A stretch of DNA of 64,000 nucleotides from Cryptomeria japonica. Lineage: Eukaryota; Streptophyta; Pinopsida; Cupressales; Cupressaceae. Shown here piece after piece: positions 12,315 to 25,082 of this stretch. The stretch spans positions 555,669,136 to 555,733,135 of the forward strand of contig NC_081413.1 of the NCBI RefSeq assembly GCF_030272615.1, written 5' to 3'. A program made the translations under genes and the position numbers. Position 1 is the first letter of the stretch, and every line of letters starts with the position of its first letter. Below the pieces are notes generated by a model. The model saw nothing but the letters and a program-made list of their open reading frames with translations, did not search any database and was not told the origin of the DNA.

Positions 12315-13795
12315 TGTATGCGGGAAAAGTGGGCTGGTAGAATTCAAAATGTGAAAATATGATCAAATTACTAATCCACACACACACACAGGACTTCTTG
12401 GTGCAAGCTATGGAGTAACGTAGTATTACTCAGCTTCACAAGAAGGGTCTCATGGTTCTCTATCTCACAATGTCCCTCAAACCAATGTTTTGCTTTCAGA
12501 TCATTGAGCAAAATGGTTTAGGGATGGCAAATGTGAGAACGAGAGATGCTTTGATAGATTTTAGTATGAAAGATGTGTTAAGCTATGTATGATTCTAGAA
12601 ATGCAATAACTAGATGATAAGATAACAAGGTTAGTATGAATACTATCCTAGCATACTATATTTAGTCTATGATTGAGCTAAAATGATAAAGAAAGTACTT
12701 TAAGCATGCATATTTAGTCTAATTCCTGATCTAAAAAAAGGCTAAATGATGAGCATAAAAATGATAAGAAAGCTTGAAAGTATTTGAGCATAAGTGTAAT
12801 GCTTCAAATTTAAAGGATTCTATATATGAAAATGGAGGGATGAGAGCTCTATTTATAGCAAAAATAGGGCAATGGATGGTCAAGATTGAATGGTTCAATC
12901 AAGGGTTGAGTTTGAAAGTTGGGGATCCATGTTTGTAATTGGCACCAATGAAATGGTGACAAGTGTCAACATAGGGTTGGGTTAAGAGAAGGGGCTGGAG
13001 GCATTAAAGGCCTGAGAAGACCTTATGGTTATCTAGAGGCTAAGGGTCAAGTCTAAGTTAGGATTACCCACTGGATTAGGAGTTAATCCAAGGATAAACC
13101 TTTGTGCAAATGATTAAGAGATAATCATGGTCAAAGCATTAAAGGCCTGATGAGACCCTTGGGTTGGGTAGAGGTTGAGTCAAAACAAATGTTTTAACCA
13201 TGTAGGAGGGTTTGGGTTAACCATTAATGGTTATTGGAGACTTTGTGGATTAAGTGGTTGAAGGTTGGAAGCTTTCAAAGGTTATCAAAGACTTTGAGAC
13301 ATTTAGTGGTTGAAGGTTGAAAGCCTTTAATGGTTATCAAAGACTTTGAGGCTTTGAGAAGTGACTTCCCTTTGCTTAGGGATGTGAGAAAGTTTAGAGG
13401 AGGGGTTAGGTTAATTAGAAGCGATTAGAAGATTCTAGAAAGGATTAGAAAGGGGTTTGGGATTTTGCAAGTGGATAGAGGGATAATAGGATTTAATTGA
13501 TTTAAATGATTTAATTCAATTTGGTTGCAAATTGGGGAAATTAAATAAATTAGATTTATTTAATTTAGGATAACTATTTAATTAAATTTGAATTTAATTA
13601 AAAGTGGATAGGGAGATTTAATTGAATAAAATGATTTATTCATTAAATGGTATAGTGAATTTTATTTAAATAAATTGAGTAATTTACTTAATAAAATAGA
13701 AGAATGTGGATAATTTGATTAAATTGGATTTAATTAAATAGAGAAATGAACATAAAATATTCATTTAGGAATATGGTCATTTTTATACGTCTACA
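12315..13795 (-). repeat. LTR-A: 5' LTR of element 1
   Basis: The 1481-bp segment begins TGTAGACG and ends GCATACA on the minus strand, with TG...CA ends and a TGTA/TACA terminal inverted repeat. The primer binding site lies directly beyond its 3' edge. The U3 side is strongly AT-rich (13500-13760). Sequence homologous to the element 2/3 tail stops at 13796, so the right edge is sharp. It shows no clear similarity to LTR-B apart from general AT-rich style. Confidence 0.85.
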
Positions 13796-13800
13796 ATGTA
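13796..13800. other. Presumed target-site duplication of element 1 (right copy)
   Basis: ATGTA abuts the right edge of LTR-A. Ty3 elements generate 4-6 bp duplications (usually 5), so the same five bases are expected just left of the missing 3' LTR, outside the window. Only one copy can be seen. Confidence 0.4.
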
Positions 13801-15188
13801 AATGCAAAATGATCTACATGACATATTTTTGTATTTTTATATGTAATGTTTATAATGATTATGAATCTAAGTGCAAAGATGCAACTAAATGATCGTTAAT
13901 GGAATGATAATACAAATAATAATGATGATACACTACATGATGAATGAAATGCACTTAATTGAATGCAAACTAATGAAAATGATTTATATACAACTAAATG
14001 AAATGTATAATGATTTAAAATGATTCTAAAATGAATGCACCTATAATGATTAAATGCAAATTGTTTTTGTTTGTCCAAGTATACTCAATCTTTATTTATG
14101 ACCGTTGATATGTTAATGAAATGATATGCTTATAATGCAACTGACAAATGAATTCTTATAATGCAGACAAATAATGAGCTAATGAAATGATCTAACTAAA
14201 AATTGTACTGCCATTCTTCATATGCTATCTTGTAACAGTGCTTGATTTCAACATTGAGCTTTAAAATGTTGTAACAAAATACAAGCAACTTGACATAATG
14301 ATTCAAGATGACCTGAGTATTCCTTACATGGATTTTGATATAGAAAGTTAATACAAGCAACGTTTAATATAATGGATCAAGTTGACCTGAGTATTTCTTG
14401 AAGAACAGACAAGGATTATCCCCTTTCATGCATGACTTGGACCGTCCTCCTTGATCTTTTGTTGATCATATCCTGAGACAAGTTCATATCCTAGTAAGAG
14501 ATAAACCACATACAAAAATCAAAGAAAATAATCATACCCCATCATAGCTTCTCTAGTCATGGACATCCTTGAGTTGCATAGAGTACATGATTAGAAATAA
14601 AATCAAGATATAAACACTGAATCTTGCATGTCATTCACATGTTCTTATGGTCATTAACTGATATAATCATCTTGATGAATGATCTCTAATAATCTTGTAC
14701 TACTTGTTGATCGATTCTTCAGTTTCTGAGTTTGACGATTCAATTGTTGATGAAATGCCTTGATTTTTGTTGCTTTGTTGCTCATTATCTATTTTAAAAC
14801 CCTAGGTGTTTTTGGTTTTTCTAAATTGTTTGAATGTTTTGAATTTTCAAAGATTCAAAAGATCACCTTAGAAAAAGTAAATAGGATTTTTTCGCTAGTG
14901 GAAAAAAAAAAATTATTATCGGTGTATGAATTGATCAAGATCCAAACCATAGTGGGATACAAATGTAGTTTGATTGATTTTGATAAAATCTAACATAGTG
15001 ACTATGACAAGTCTATCAAAGGTTGATAATTGTTGGTAAGCTACATATTTCTTACTAAGTGGTTCAGAGCAATGGATGCAAATGATGGAATGGATAAGCT
15101 CAGATATATGGAAGCGATAGATGTGATAGGATGGAGTGGATAGGTGTGCAAAGCGATCTCATAGATGGAGGAACTTACTTCTTAGATA
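13796..15188 (-). other. Element 2: 3' tail
   Basis: This AT-rich non-coding segment is co-linear with the element 3 tail (30560-31960) in reverse complement; for example the block around 14070-14150 matches 31610-31680. No host gene is visible. The apparent short reading frames here are low-complexity. Confidence 0.7.
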
Positions 15189-15214
15189 GCACCTGTTTAC
15201 TAGGTTTTCACCAT
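15189..15214 (-). promoter_or_regulatory. Conserved 26-nt box after integrase (element 2 copy)
   Basis: On the minus strand it reads ATGGTGAAAACCTAG, then TAAACAGGTGC. It is identical to the element 3 copy and differs by one base from element 1. It lies just downstream of the tandem repeats that follow integrase. Confidence 0.55.
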
Positions 15215-15221
15215 CTAAATT

Positions 15222-15345
15222 CATTGCATTTTTTTGGATTTTATATGCTTTTTGTTGATTTTTTCAGGACTTTATATGCTTTTTGTTGATTTTTTTCAGG
15301 ACCTTATATGCTTTTTGTTGATTTTTTTAGGACTTTATATCTCAA
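15222..15345 (-). repeat. Tandem repeat of about 33 bp after integrase (element 2)
   Basis: Three to four copies contain 'ctttttgttgattttt' and 'ggactttatatg'. The same array, in the other orientation, follows integrase in element 3 (30405-30510), so it predates the split of the two copies. Confidence 0.8.
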
Positions 15346-15359
15346 GCATAGAATTTCTT

Positions 15360-16750
15360 GAGATGGATAGAATTGATAGGTTCATCAAACCAATCATCTT
15401 TAGGGGTAGATAACTTGTATGCTCCTGATCCATATGTTGCTACTATGACAAAAGGTCCTAACCAATTTGGTTCAAAATTTCCCTTCTTCTCTTGGTCTTG
15501 CTGATTTCTTGGATTCTCCCTTAGAACTATATCCCCAATCTGGAAAATATGCTACTTGATTCTGTGGTTATAGCTTCTTGCCATTCTTTGTTGATATACT
15601 TTCAAATGTTTTGTTGCATTTTGGCGACGTTCTTGAATTAGTTCTAGTTCCTGGAGTCGAGAGACTCGTTGTTCTTCTTCTAGTATAAGACCATGCAAAG
15701 ACACATGTAGAAAAGGTATCTCTACTTCTATAAGTAATATAGCTTCTGATCTATAGACCAGACAATATCGAGTTTCCCCTGTTGGAGTGCGGATGCTAGT
15801 TTGGTATGCCCAAAGAGCAAGATTTAGCTAAATGTGCCAGCCTTTTCCAGCTTCATTGACTATTTTCTTCAAGATTTTCAAGATAGATTTGTTTGATGCC
15901 TCAACTTGACCATTACCTTGTGTATTGTATGGAGTAGAGAACCTATGTTGGATATGGAACTATTCACATAGCTCTTTCACATCTTGATTTTTGAATGGTC
16001 TTCCATTATCAGTGATAATGGTCATAGGAACTCCATAGTGACAGATTATATAATTCAGGATGAATGATGATATTTGTTTTCCTATCACTGTTGTTAAAGG
16101 CACTGCTTCAATCCATTTGGTAAAATATTCAGTAGCAATCAGAATAAACTTATGCCCATTAGAAGATGAGGGATTGGTCTTTCCTACCAAATCAAGGCCC
16201 CATTGTGAAAATGGCCATGATCCCATCATAGGATATAACTCTTGTGTTGGTGCATGAATGAGATTTCCATGGATCTGACATTTTTTACATTTTATAGCAT
16301 AGGTGAATGAATCTCTTATCATAGTAGGCCAAAAGTAACCCATACGAATAAGTTTCTTAGCCAATGTTAAACCACTTGAGTGTGTACCACAAATACCCGC
16401 ATGAATGTCATTAAGAACTCTCTCAAATTCATCTTTTTCAAGACATCTCAACAACGTACCATCTAGACCACACCTATATAGGATATCAACAATAATAGTA
16501 TAGCGAGAGGATTGACGGATAAATTTTCTTCGTTGATTACGAGATAATTCAAGAGGAAGGATATGATCTTTCAAATATTGGTAGGTTTGACTGTATAAGG
16601 ATTGACTGGTTCCTGATATATGGCAAATTCGATAGGTATGCTGGAATTGGATGTTAGGGGTTAAGATATCTTCCACGAGAAATTTGTAACGCTGTTGATT
16701 CTCTTTATTTTTTAAGAGAGATGCTATTGTAGCCATTGCATCTACTGCTT
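15360..16750 (-). pseudogene. Element 2: integrase domain
   Basis: The zinc-binding part is seen as HAGICGTHSSG...KCKKCQIHGNLIH near 16240-16420. The core carries WGLDLVGK, WIEAVPL and ITDNGRPFK near 16000-16200, and the C-terminal region GATPYFLVYG-like and QQDQEKK-type phrases near 15480-15800. The order and motifs match element 3. This part is broken. Confidence 0.85.
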
Positions 16751-16769
16751 TATTCTCATTTATGGGAAT

Positions 16770-17580
16770 CTAGGTGAATGTGATTTCTTTAAAGTGTCCT
16801 TTAAATTCCTCTATCAGTTGTTTGTATGGCATAAGCTTATCATCCTTTATTTGATATTCATCATTTATATGATTAATGACAAGTTGTGAATCACCATAGA
16901 CATGTAGTTCTTTGACATTCCATTCAATGACCATTTTAAGTCCTATAGCCAATGCTTCATACTCTCCAGTATTATTGGTGCATGGAAATCACAGTCTATA
17001 CGATTTGGGAATTGTGTATCCTTGAGGTGTGATGAAAAATATTCCTGCACCTGATCCATATTGAGTATAAGAACCATCAAAGTACAATTCCCAAAAGTTT
17101 GTACTTACTGTCAAGATATTTGCATCAAGAAATTCGATGTACAAAGGCAATGCCATTTTGTAAAGGTGCATCAGCTAATTGATCAGCGATGACTTGTCCC
17201 TTGATAGCTTTTCGGTCAACATATTCTATGACAAATTCACTCAATATCATAACCCATTTGGTTAGTCTCCCTATCAATATTGACTTGCTCAACAAATATT
17301 TGAGAGGATCTATCTTTGCTATTAGTTTCACAAAATGAAGCAACATATAATGGCATAGCTTCTGAGTGGCAAATACAACTGCTAGACATATCTTTTAAAT
17401 TGAGAAATAATTTATTTTGTAACCAACAAGTGTTCTACTGATATAATAAACTTCTCTTTCTTTTCCCTCATCATCATGTTGAGCTAGGAGAGCGCTTAAT
17501 GATACACTTGTTGCTAAGACATAGAGCAACAATGGTTTCCCTTTGGTTAGTGATATCAGTATTGGAGGACTCATAAGATA
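16770..17580 (-). pseudogene. Element 2: tandem RNase H domains
   Basis: The usual RNase H (LSALLAQHDDEGKE, YYISRTL, LIAKIDPLKYLL) lies near 17130-17580. The second RNase H (LYFDGSYTQYGSGAG, then HVYGDSQLVINH) lies near 16770-17125. This confirms Tat lineage. Confidence 0.82.
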
Positions 17581-18480
17581 TTCTTTTATTTGCAAAAAAG
17601 CTTCTTCACATTTTAGATCCCATTTGAATGGAATATTTTTATGTAGAAGATGGGTAAATGGAAGACATCTATCTGCTAACTGAGAAACAAATCTCCTAAT
17701 TGATTGCAACCTTCCTTGTAAAGATCGCAATTGACTTATGTTTTTGGGTGACTCCATCTTTGTGATAGCTTTGACTTTTTCAGGATCTACTTCAATGCCA
17801 TGAGCTGATATAATTTACCCAAGGAGCTTTCTAGAGGTTACCCCAAATGCACATTTCTTTGGATTTAATCTCAATTGATATCTTTCTAGACTATCAAAAA
17901 TCTTGCTTAAAATGTTCAAATGTTCTTTTCTTGTGTGAGATTTTGCAAGTATGTCATCGACATAATCTTCCATAAATGTATGCATCATATCATGGAAAAT
18001 TGTTGTCATAGCCCTTTGATAAGTCGCTCCTACATTCTTAAGCCCAAACGGCATAATATTCTTGCAATACATTCCCCACGCACAGGTGAAAGTTGTTTTC
18101 TCTTGATCTTCAGGTGCAATTCATATTAGATTATATCCTGAGAAGCCATCCATTAATGAAAACATCTCATGTCTTGCTAATAAGTCCACTATGATATCAA
18201 TGTTTGGTAGCGAGAAATCATCTTTTGGACATGATTTATTCAGATCTCTAAAATCTGTACAGACCCTTATGCTCTTATCTAGCTTTGATACTAGTGCAAT
18301 ACTTGAGACCCATTTTGGATAAGCAACTGGTCTTATGAAACCCACTTCTAATAGCTTCTTCAGTTCAGTTTTTACAAGGAGAGCAATATGCGGATGCATC
18401 TTTCATAGCTTCTGCTTAATGGACTTTGCTTTTAAATCCACATTAAGATGATACATAATAAGATCTGGGTTAAGTCCTAG
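17580..18480 (-). pseudogene. Element 2: reverse transcriptase domain
   Basis: Motifs in order are GFIRPVAYPKW, RVCTDFRDLNKSCPKDDF, MDGFSGYN, IMPFGLKNVGATYQRAM and YVDDILAKS. All are diagnostic of plant Ty3 reverse transcriptases. This part is broken. Confidence 0.88.
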
Positions 18481-18619
18481 CATATCTACATAAGATCAAG
18501 CAAAATTTGTTTGTTTTGCGTAAAGAATTTCATGTATTCTTTCCTCTCTTTTTCTGATAATGAGGTAGAAAAATGAAGTATTTTAGGATCCTTTGATGTA
18601 CCAATGTTTACTACTTCTG

Positions 18620-19550
18620 TTGGTTATATTAGGATAGCAGATCTCTCTTGAAAATATGCAGGAAGAATGTCAAACTTTCCATTTTTTGGTGCCTCAAGGA
18701 GGTTTTCACCATCAGATACATCCTTTGTTTTCTCTTTTGATTGATCTAATGTTGCCATGAAATGGTTTTCAACAATAGGTCTCTTTCCTTGTTTTATTTC
18801 ACTTTTGTGACTGAAAAGTTTGGCATTCTCCTGAGTACAAGAAACATCACTTGATTCTGCAATGGAAGATATCTTAGGATGGATGGGTTCAACAATGTTA
18901 AGGTATACGGCTAAGTCATGATCATTGGAAAAGACATTCAGTTTAGGGTTGTCTAAATTATCCCAATCAATTAATTCAGGATGCAGAAGGGGTAAATCAT
19001 AATCACTGTCATTATTAGGTGTTTCAATGTTCATGACATAATGATCATAACTTGGCATAGAATAGGTACTGTCATAGATTAAATGTTTTTGAGAATTGTC
19101 TTTCTTAAGTGTTTTCGAATTAGTCTTAACAAAATTAATATTAGCATTTTGTAGTTCACACTCAAATGGTTCTTCAACTGATGTTTGTCCCTTAAATGAA
19201 TGGATTATATCCACACACACATCTTTGATACTGCAAATTACTTCTTGATTGATCTCATTTGTATTTAGAAGTTGACATATTTGTGCACACGGTAAAGTGG
19301 ATTCTTTTAATAGATTTTTGTCTCTTTTCAAACTCAAATTCTTTTGGACTAATAGTCAATCCAACTTGACTATCTCTTAGTTCTTCTATGGTTCTTCCAT
19401 ATCTGACTTTTGTTTGTGCTTCTTGTGGCATTGCTTCTCTATCTTTGTCATTCCCTTTTCTTTTTGCATGCACCTCTTTTCTCTGAATTCTGAGTTTCTC
19501 TTGTCTTCTTTCTAACTTCATCTTTTGTTCTGCAATAGACAAGTCTTCTT
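18620..19550 (-). pseudogene. Element 2: spacer between G-patch and reverse transcriptase
   Basis: This is an acidic and lysine-rich segment without a recognised domain. Near 19400-19540 it contains a charged helix-like stretch (KMKLERRQEKLRIQRKEV). Near the reverse transcriptase side it carries GENLLEAPKNGKFDILPAYF, which recurs in element 3. Confidence 0.5.
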
Positions 19551-19587
19551 TCCTGATAGCTGCATGATCTTCATTATGTTCCTTACT

Positions 19588-20340
19588 TCATATAGTGGAT
19601 AAGGCATCTGGACTCCATTCATATTCATTGGAATCTGTCTCTGAATCCCGATCTAAGATTACTCCACTATACCATACTGGAATGTTGTATGGTGCAAAAA
19701 GATCTCTGATTTCTATCATCTCTATTTTTATTGCTTGTGGAATATCTTGTTCAGATTTTTCCTTTTTTTGTATTTTCATAATTTGTTGACAAGATTTTTC
19801 TTCACCTTGGATGATAATCTCCTCTTTCTTTTCATGTTCTTCTTGCTCTTTTTGTTTATTGGTTACTTTTTCGGCCGCTTGGTGTAGCTTTTCTTGCCAA
19901 TTTTCTTCTAGAGAAACTGATTTCTTTCTCCATTTTTGTTGTTGATCATTATGTTGCTTTTGATTAGACTTTAGATTTCCCAACCCGGATTTATCTTCTG
20001 TGGATTGTGAGTGCGGACAAATAGGTTCTGAAATACCTTGATGTTGCTTACCAATTGGTCCTTTTCCTTCATATCCCATCTTTTGCATGATTTCATATCC
20101 TTTGTCATTTTGTTTTATGGGAATATTGACTTCTGCTGCTGTTGCTATAGTTTTATCTTCATCCTTGTACAACCAACTGAGAATGTCTTTGTCTTCATTT
20201 TCCTCTGCAAGAGTTCTAGCATTAACAAATGTTCCTTTAAACATATGTTTTGATCTTTTTGATGGCTTTGATTGAATATCCGTAGGATTTCCATACGACT
20301 TAAGGGAAAGTGGAAAATTATGCAAAGAATATTTTCCCAT
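19588..20340 (-). pseudogene. Element 2: G-patch region
   Basis: The G-patch core GYEIMQKMGYEGKGPIGK lies near 20040-20100, followed by QGISEPI. DILSWLYKDEDKTIAT precedes it, and a long K/E/Q-rich predicted coiled coil follows (about 19750-19920). It is co-linear with element 3 (26455-27096) and, more loosely, element 1. Confidence 0.75.
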
Positions 20341-20559
20341 TCCTTCATCATTTAACTTGAGCTTTTCTTCAAAAGTTTCCCATAACTTTGCTTGAATTTA
20401 TTTGGTAGGATATATTGATTCTCTATTATGTGGAACTCTTATATCTTGTGTTGGCTTCAAATTATTATAATATTGACTAGAATCTGCAATTATAATGATT
20501 TATTTTCCTTCATGAGGAAATTTCACACATTGATGATATGTAGAAGGAACTGCTTGCAT

Positions 20560-21400
20560 TTTGTGAATCCATGGCCTTCCTAGAAGAATGTTGTAAGAGA
20601 GGTTCAAATCTAAAACCTAACACAATGTATCTTTTTCCATAGGTCCTACCCTTATTGGTAGCACAACAATTCCTTTACAAGAACGTTCTGCTTCATCATA
20701 AGCCTTGATGGTTATTTTCTTTTTCAGGTCTACTGCATTCTCTGAATATCCCAAAGCTTTTATCAAACTTAATACACAAATGAGCTCCTCCATCTATGAG
20801 CACACATTTGACATGAGTTTTATTTATGGAGACTTCAACATGTAAAGGAGCATTGTGAGGATGTTAGAAGGATGCGTCATCATTTTTATAAAATGATAAG
20901 CAATGAGGAGCTATAAGGTGTCCTGCCATGTTTTGGAACTGATCTACATCCAAATCTTTTGAAACTGTTGTTTCCACTAAAGCTTTTTCCAAAATTTCTT
21001 TATGCATAGGTGAAACCTTGAGAAGTTCTAGAATTGATATTTGAGCAGGTATTCTTTGTAATTTCTCTACTAAATTGTATTGTTGTGGATTGGGTATTGG
21101 GTCTTTTGCTATACCTAGAAAGGTAACCTTTTCTTTGCTTCTTGTGATAACATTGATTGGTTCTAAAGATGAATTTTGGTTAACAATGATCAAATTTGCC
21201 ACATCATCATATGTATAAGTGTAATTCACCTTGTCTTTTCCTTTGTCATCTTTTAATTGGGAGGATTCACCTTTATCATAATTTGGAAGTGGAGTTTTGA
21301 AAGCCAAGTGTGATTCGTTTGTCTTATGGCTATCCACTATAATCGTTCCATTATCGATTAGATCTTGGATAAGGTGTTTCAATCTCTGACAATCATTTGT
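20560..21400 (-). pseudogene. Element 2: protease region
   Basis: The linker AQISILELLKVSPMHKEIL near 21000-21050 matches the element 1 protease linker. The translated strand near 20560-20860 keeps the retropepsin-like stretch around the active site, but this part is more decayed than in element 1. Confidence 0.6.
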
Positions 21401-21429
21401 TAGATGTCCTTTATTCTGATGGTAATTAC

Positions 21430-22842
21430 AAAAATGATTGTCATTCCACTAATTGGGCTTGATTGGTGGTTCATAACTTCTTGCTTCTGGCAAAACAATC
21501 AATTTGTTAGCAAGCAAAGTTTTTAGAGCTGATTCCAAAGATTCTCCAATGTTTGTGAATTTCCTCCACAGATTGGAGAAAAAGGACTTGGCTTTATTGT
21601 TTTCTGGATTGTTATTGCTTGGGATTTGACTTGATAGATTGAAAATTGGTTTTTGTTGTTTTGTAATATTATTATCGTCATTCCCTTCATTGCTGGCATT
21701 CCTATTATTTAACCAGGATTTGGGTTTATCATTACTGTTGCTGTTGTTGTTGTTGTATGAATTATTGTAAAGTTTTAGTTTGCCTTTCTTTACCATTGCG
21801 TTCTATATTTTCAGACCATTCTCGATCATTTTGGCAAAAGAGGGAGGACATTGCATCCTTAGTCGATAACTCATTTCACTGATAAGATTATCAATGAACA
21901 TGTCCATTTTTTCTTGACCAGGTACATCTCGGGGATACCTATTAAATAGTTTTTCCATCATTGTAAGAAAATCATAAAGGATTCACCATTCTTTTGTTTA
22001 ACATTGCAAAGATCCAACATTGTTATTTCATTCCTTATATTGTTGGAGTATTGTGAAATAAACCTATTCACAAGTTCTTCAAAGGATTTGATTCCGAATG
22101 GTAATCTTGAAAACCACTCCATTGATTGTCCATTTTTACTCCTAGGAAAAAGACGCATAAGGTAAGTTTCATCATGAGCAAATTCCATGCTCATAGTACA
22201 AAATTTCCTAATGTGATCTTGAGGATCATATTTTCCATCGTATTTGTCATATTTAGGAATCTCGCAATGTTGCGGAAATGGTATCATATTCAGATTTTTA
22301 TCAAAAGGATATGGGCATATATCTTCTAATGAATATTTCTTGGAGCTTGTCCCATTTTGTATGTCTTGTATCTGTTGTTGTAGAGTTTGTATTTGTTGAG
22401 TAAGGTTTGATAATGAATTATCCACATAGTTTCTCCTTGTTTCTTCATGAGCTCTCTTATCACTACACTTTTTTCTTTTGTCATCCCTTTCTTGCCTTGT
22501 TTCTTCATTTCTTTCTTTGTTCACATCTTCGTTATTTGGCTCATTTGTGTTTTGGGTGTTACTTGCCTCGACATCTTGTTTCAAGCTTTCTATGTTAAAG
22601 TCTTGTGGTAGTTTAGCTCCAAATTTTGCCAACATCAATAGATATTTTTCTTTTTGTTTTGCCAACAATTTTTCCATTAGCCTATCAAATTTGAAATCTT
22701 GCTCAAGGTCTCTAATGGTGCTATTGACTGCTTCTTCATCAACAACGGTAAATCCAAGAGTGTGGAATATAAAAGTATCTTCTTCCTCCATTTGTTGTTT
22801 TTTTCTAAGTTGTTCATGTTGGGCTCTAGTCCAAACTGGCAT
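21430..22842 (-). pseudogene. Element 2: gag
   Basis: Gag starts MPVWTRAQHEQ. The capsid-like domain near 21960-22290 has KFCTMSMEFAHDETYLMRLFPRS, MEWFSRLPF and ESFMIFLQ. A glutamine- and charge-rich coiled region precedes it. The zinc-knuckle-like region lies near 21350-21440. This part is broken. Confidence 0.82.
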
Positions 22843-22943
22843 GTGATTGTTTCAAATTTTACCAAAAATTCCAAAGGACAAAGTCAATAGGTGATTATTG
22901 GTTTAGGAAGATATGCCTTGTTGATTTTACCACTATTGTTTGT

Positions 22944-23156
22944 TCATTGGGATAAAGCATCTCTTTGTTGAAAAACACGTCCTCGTAAAATTTCACGATC
23001 AAATTCTGTATCATAGCCACGTAAGTAGTGACGAAAACGGTGTAAGAATGTCCTATGTTTCAATAAGATCTTGTGATTGATATACAAGAATCTTATCCTT
23101 TTCTGAGTAGCTTTATAACTGGGTTTTCTTTTCTTAAGGTGATACCTAAGAGTCAT
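22944..23156 (-). pseudogene. Element 2: small basic upstream ORF
   Basis: A 70-residue basic peptide with RFLYINHKILLKHRTFLHRF is homologous to the ORF upstream of gag in element 1. No known domain is recognised. Coding conservation between two separate copies is the main evidence. Confidence 0.45.
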
Positions 23157-25059
23157 ATAAGCATTTGATAATTTACATGTTTGTTTGATTCCAATGTTGG
23201 TGCAATTTTGGTTTTGATATAACCTAGGTTCAAAATAGGAAAGATATATCCAAGATTAGGAACCTAGTATAGATTTGATCAAGCTTCGTGATAGAGGATT
23301 TGATTATCCTAATGAGAAACTTGACAAAGATGTTGATTTTTGCACTTAAGATGGTTGAATCGATAGCTTGTTAAATGTTGATGTTTATAGAACCTTTTGA
23401 GTACAACCTGTTGGATTAGTAACCTAGTTGTTTAGCTAGTTTGAAAATATGTGATGGTTTAGAGACAAACCTACTTCAAGAATTATTTTGATATTGATGT
23501 TTTGACACTTTGATTTTGATCTGGTGTTTCAAGTGTTGGAAAGTGTTTGTATTCCCCTTTTTCGATCAAACTTTTTCAGCAATTTGTTGTGTTTTTGCTC
23601 ACTTGTAGATGATAATTTTCTTCAATTTTTGACCATTTGGAACATGTTACAGACATAGAAGACATAGTGTCTAATAAACAAAATGCACAAGCAAGTACAA
23701 TTCCTATGGTAGGCTGAGACAATAATTGTTGAATCTCGCGTGAGGTTTCCCCCGAGGCTATGCTATTCAAAGAGGATATTTAAATGCTTGACCCCACTAG
23801 CTCCACCCTCAGCAATCACTTCTTCGGGGCAGCCAAGCACCAGTTTCCATGAAAACTCCCCATGTCAAACTTTATATCTCTACTAAGAACCATATGTATG
23901 TGAGCCGCTTCAGAGGTCCAACCTCCTGCACCAACAACTAGAAGGATTTTGGCAACTAGTACAAGTGGTTTTTAGTAAAGGCTTCTGGTCATGTGGCCAT
24001 ACATGCGGCACTTTCAACTCTATAAATACAGAAGTTTCCCAACCTATAGAAGTAATGCTCCATAGGGTTTATATGGAAACATAGTGTCGGTATGAACTTA
24101 TCAGCACATGTTGTTTGAGACTTTTGTCACAAACATGATTTATTTATAGTGGATTGGAAGGACTCGGTATTAGCCCGTTTCTACTTTAGGTCGTTCCCCT
24201 CTCAGGCCCCCTCAAGGTAGCTTAGGAAGGCAGGCCCTCTAAAAGATTTAATTGCTTGAAAGTAAAGAAAGCATAAAAGAGTGGGTTTGGCTTTTTGGTC
24301 ACCCAATTAAGGGGAGAGCATATACCTACCACTTTCAAGACACGGAATACAAGCGTTCTTTTTAACCTTTTCAAAGAAATTGTTGGCTAAGTCCTATTTG
24401 GAGATGTTGCTCCAACAAGAATGGTGTTTATTTTAGCCCTCTTAAAAGTCTATGTGCAACTATTTTAGAGAAAATACTAAAAATGCAAGTTGCATGTTGT
24501 CAATTCATTCTCTTAGTTAAACTAGATGAACAAGATATGATATGTTACTTCCCAAAACAAGACTTTTAATTAACTAGATCATGAAATGCATAAAATTTGT
24601 CTTAAATACCATCCTGCACATGCATGTTAGTAATATGTAAAATTTGATTTCATGGACATTCAGACCTGCAAGAAAATTTTGTTAGTTTTATAAACAGAAG
24701 CGCTAATCTAACATATGTGCTATCATTTTGCTCAAAAGTGCTAACCTGCAGATCAAAAGCGCTAACCTAGACTACAAAAGCGTTGCTCTGTGGATATAAA
24801 AGTGTGATTTCTTTGACATATGTGCTAACCTAAGACACAAATGCACGAACCTGTAATGCAAATGCATAGACTTCAAGACAAAATAGCTAACCTAGAATGC
24901 TCATATGCTAACCTATGCTACAAATGCACTAACCTAGAAGGCAAATACGCTAGCCTGCAAAACAAAAGCATTGTCAGAATTCACACATGCGTGAATTTGC
25001 ATTACAAATGCATTAATTTTACTATTTATGAGATTTTTAAAGGTATTTGCGAGGTCTAT
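23157..25059 (-). other. Element 2: leader with TTAGCGC-type motifs
   Basis: This is non-coding. The motif array ('agcgctaacct' and variants such as 'tgtgctaacct' on the plus strand) is dense at 24690-24960, next to the primer binding site. The block 23780-24340 is the counterpart of the element 1 leader block near 10560-11200. Confidence 0.65.
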
Positions 25060-25079
25060 GAGCCCCACTGTGGGAGCCA
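25060..25079 (-). promoter_or_regulatory. Element 2: primer binding site
   Basis: On the minus strand TGGCTCCCACAGTGGGGCTC lies three bases beyond the LTR-B end. It differs from the element 1 site at two positions, so both probably use the same or a related tRNA. Confidence 0.78.
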
Positions 25080-25082
25080 AAA

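Larger units (their letters stand above)
1..13795 (-). mobile_element. Element 1: Ty3/Gypsy retrotransposon, Tat lineage, nested in element 2
   Basis: Read on the minus strand the order is LTR-A, primer binding site, a leader of about 2.8 kb, a small upstream ORF, gag, protease, G-patch, acidic spacer, reverse transcriptase, RNase H, a second RNase H, integrase and a repeat-rich tail. A second RNase H between the usual one and integrase is a known hallmark of the Tat lineage (Ogre/Retand and kin). The 3' LTR is not in the window, so LTR divergence cannot date it. The element is a fossil with roughly ten breaks in its coding part. It appears to lie inside the tail of element 2, because sequence homologous to that tail stops exactly at the LTR-A edge. 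Confidence 0.9.
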
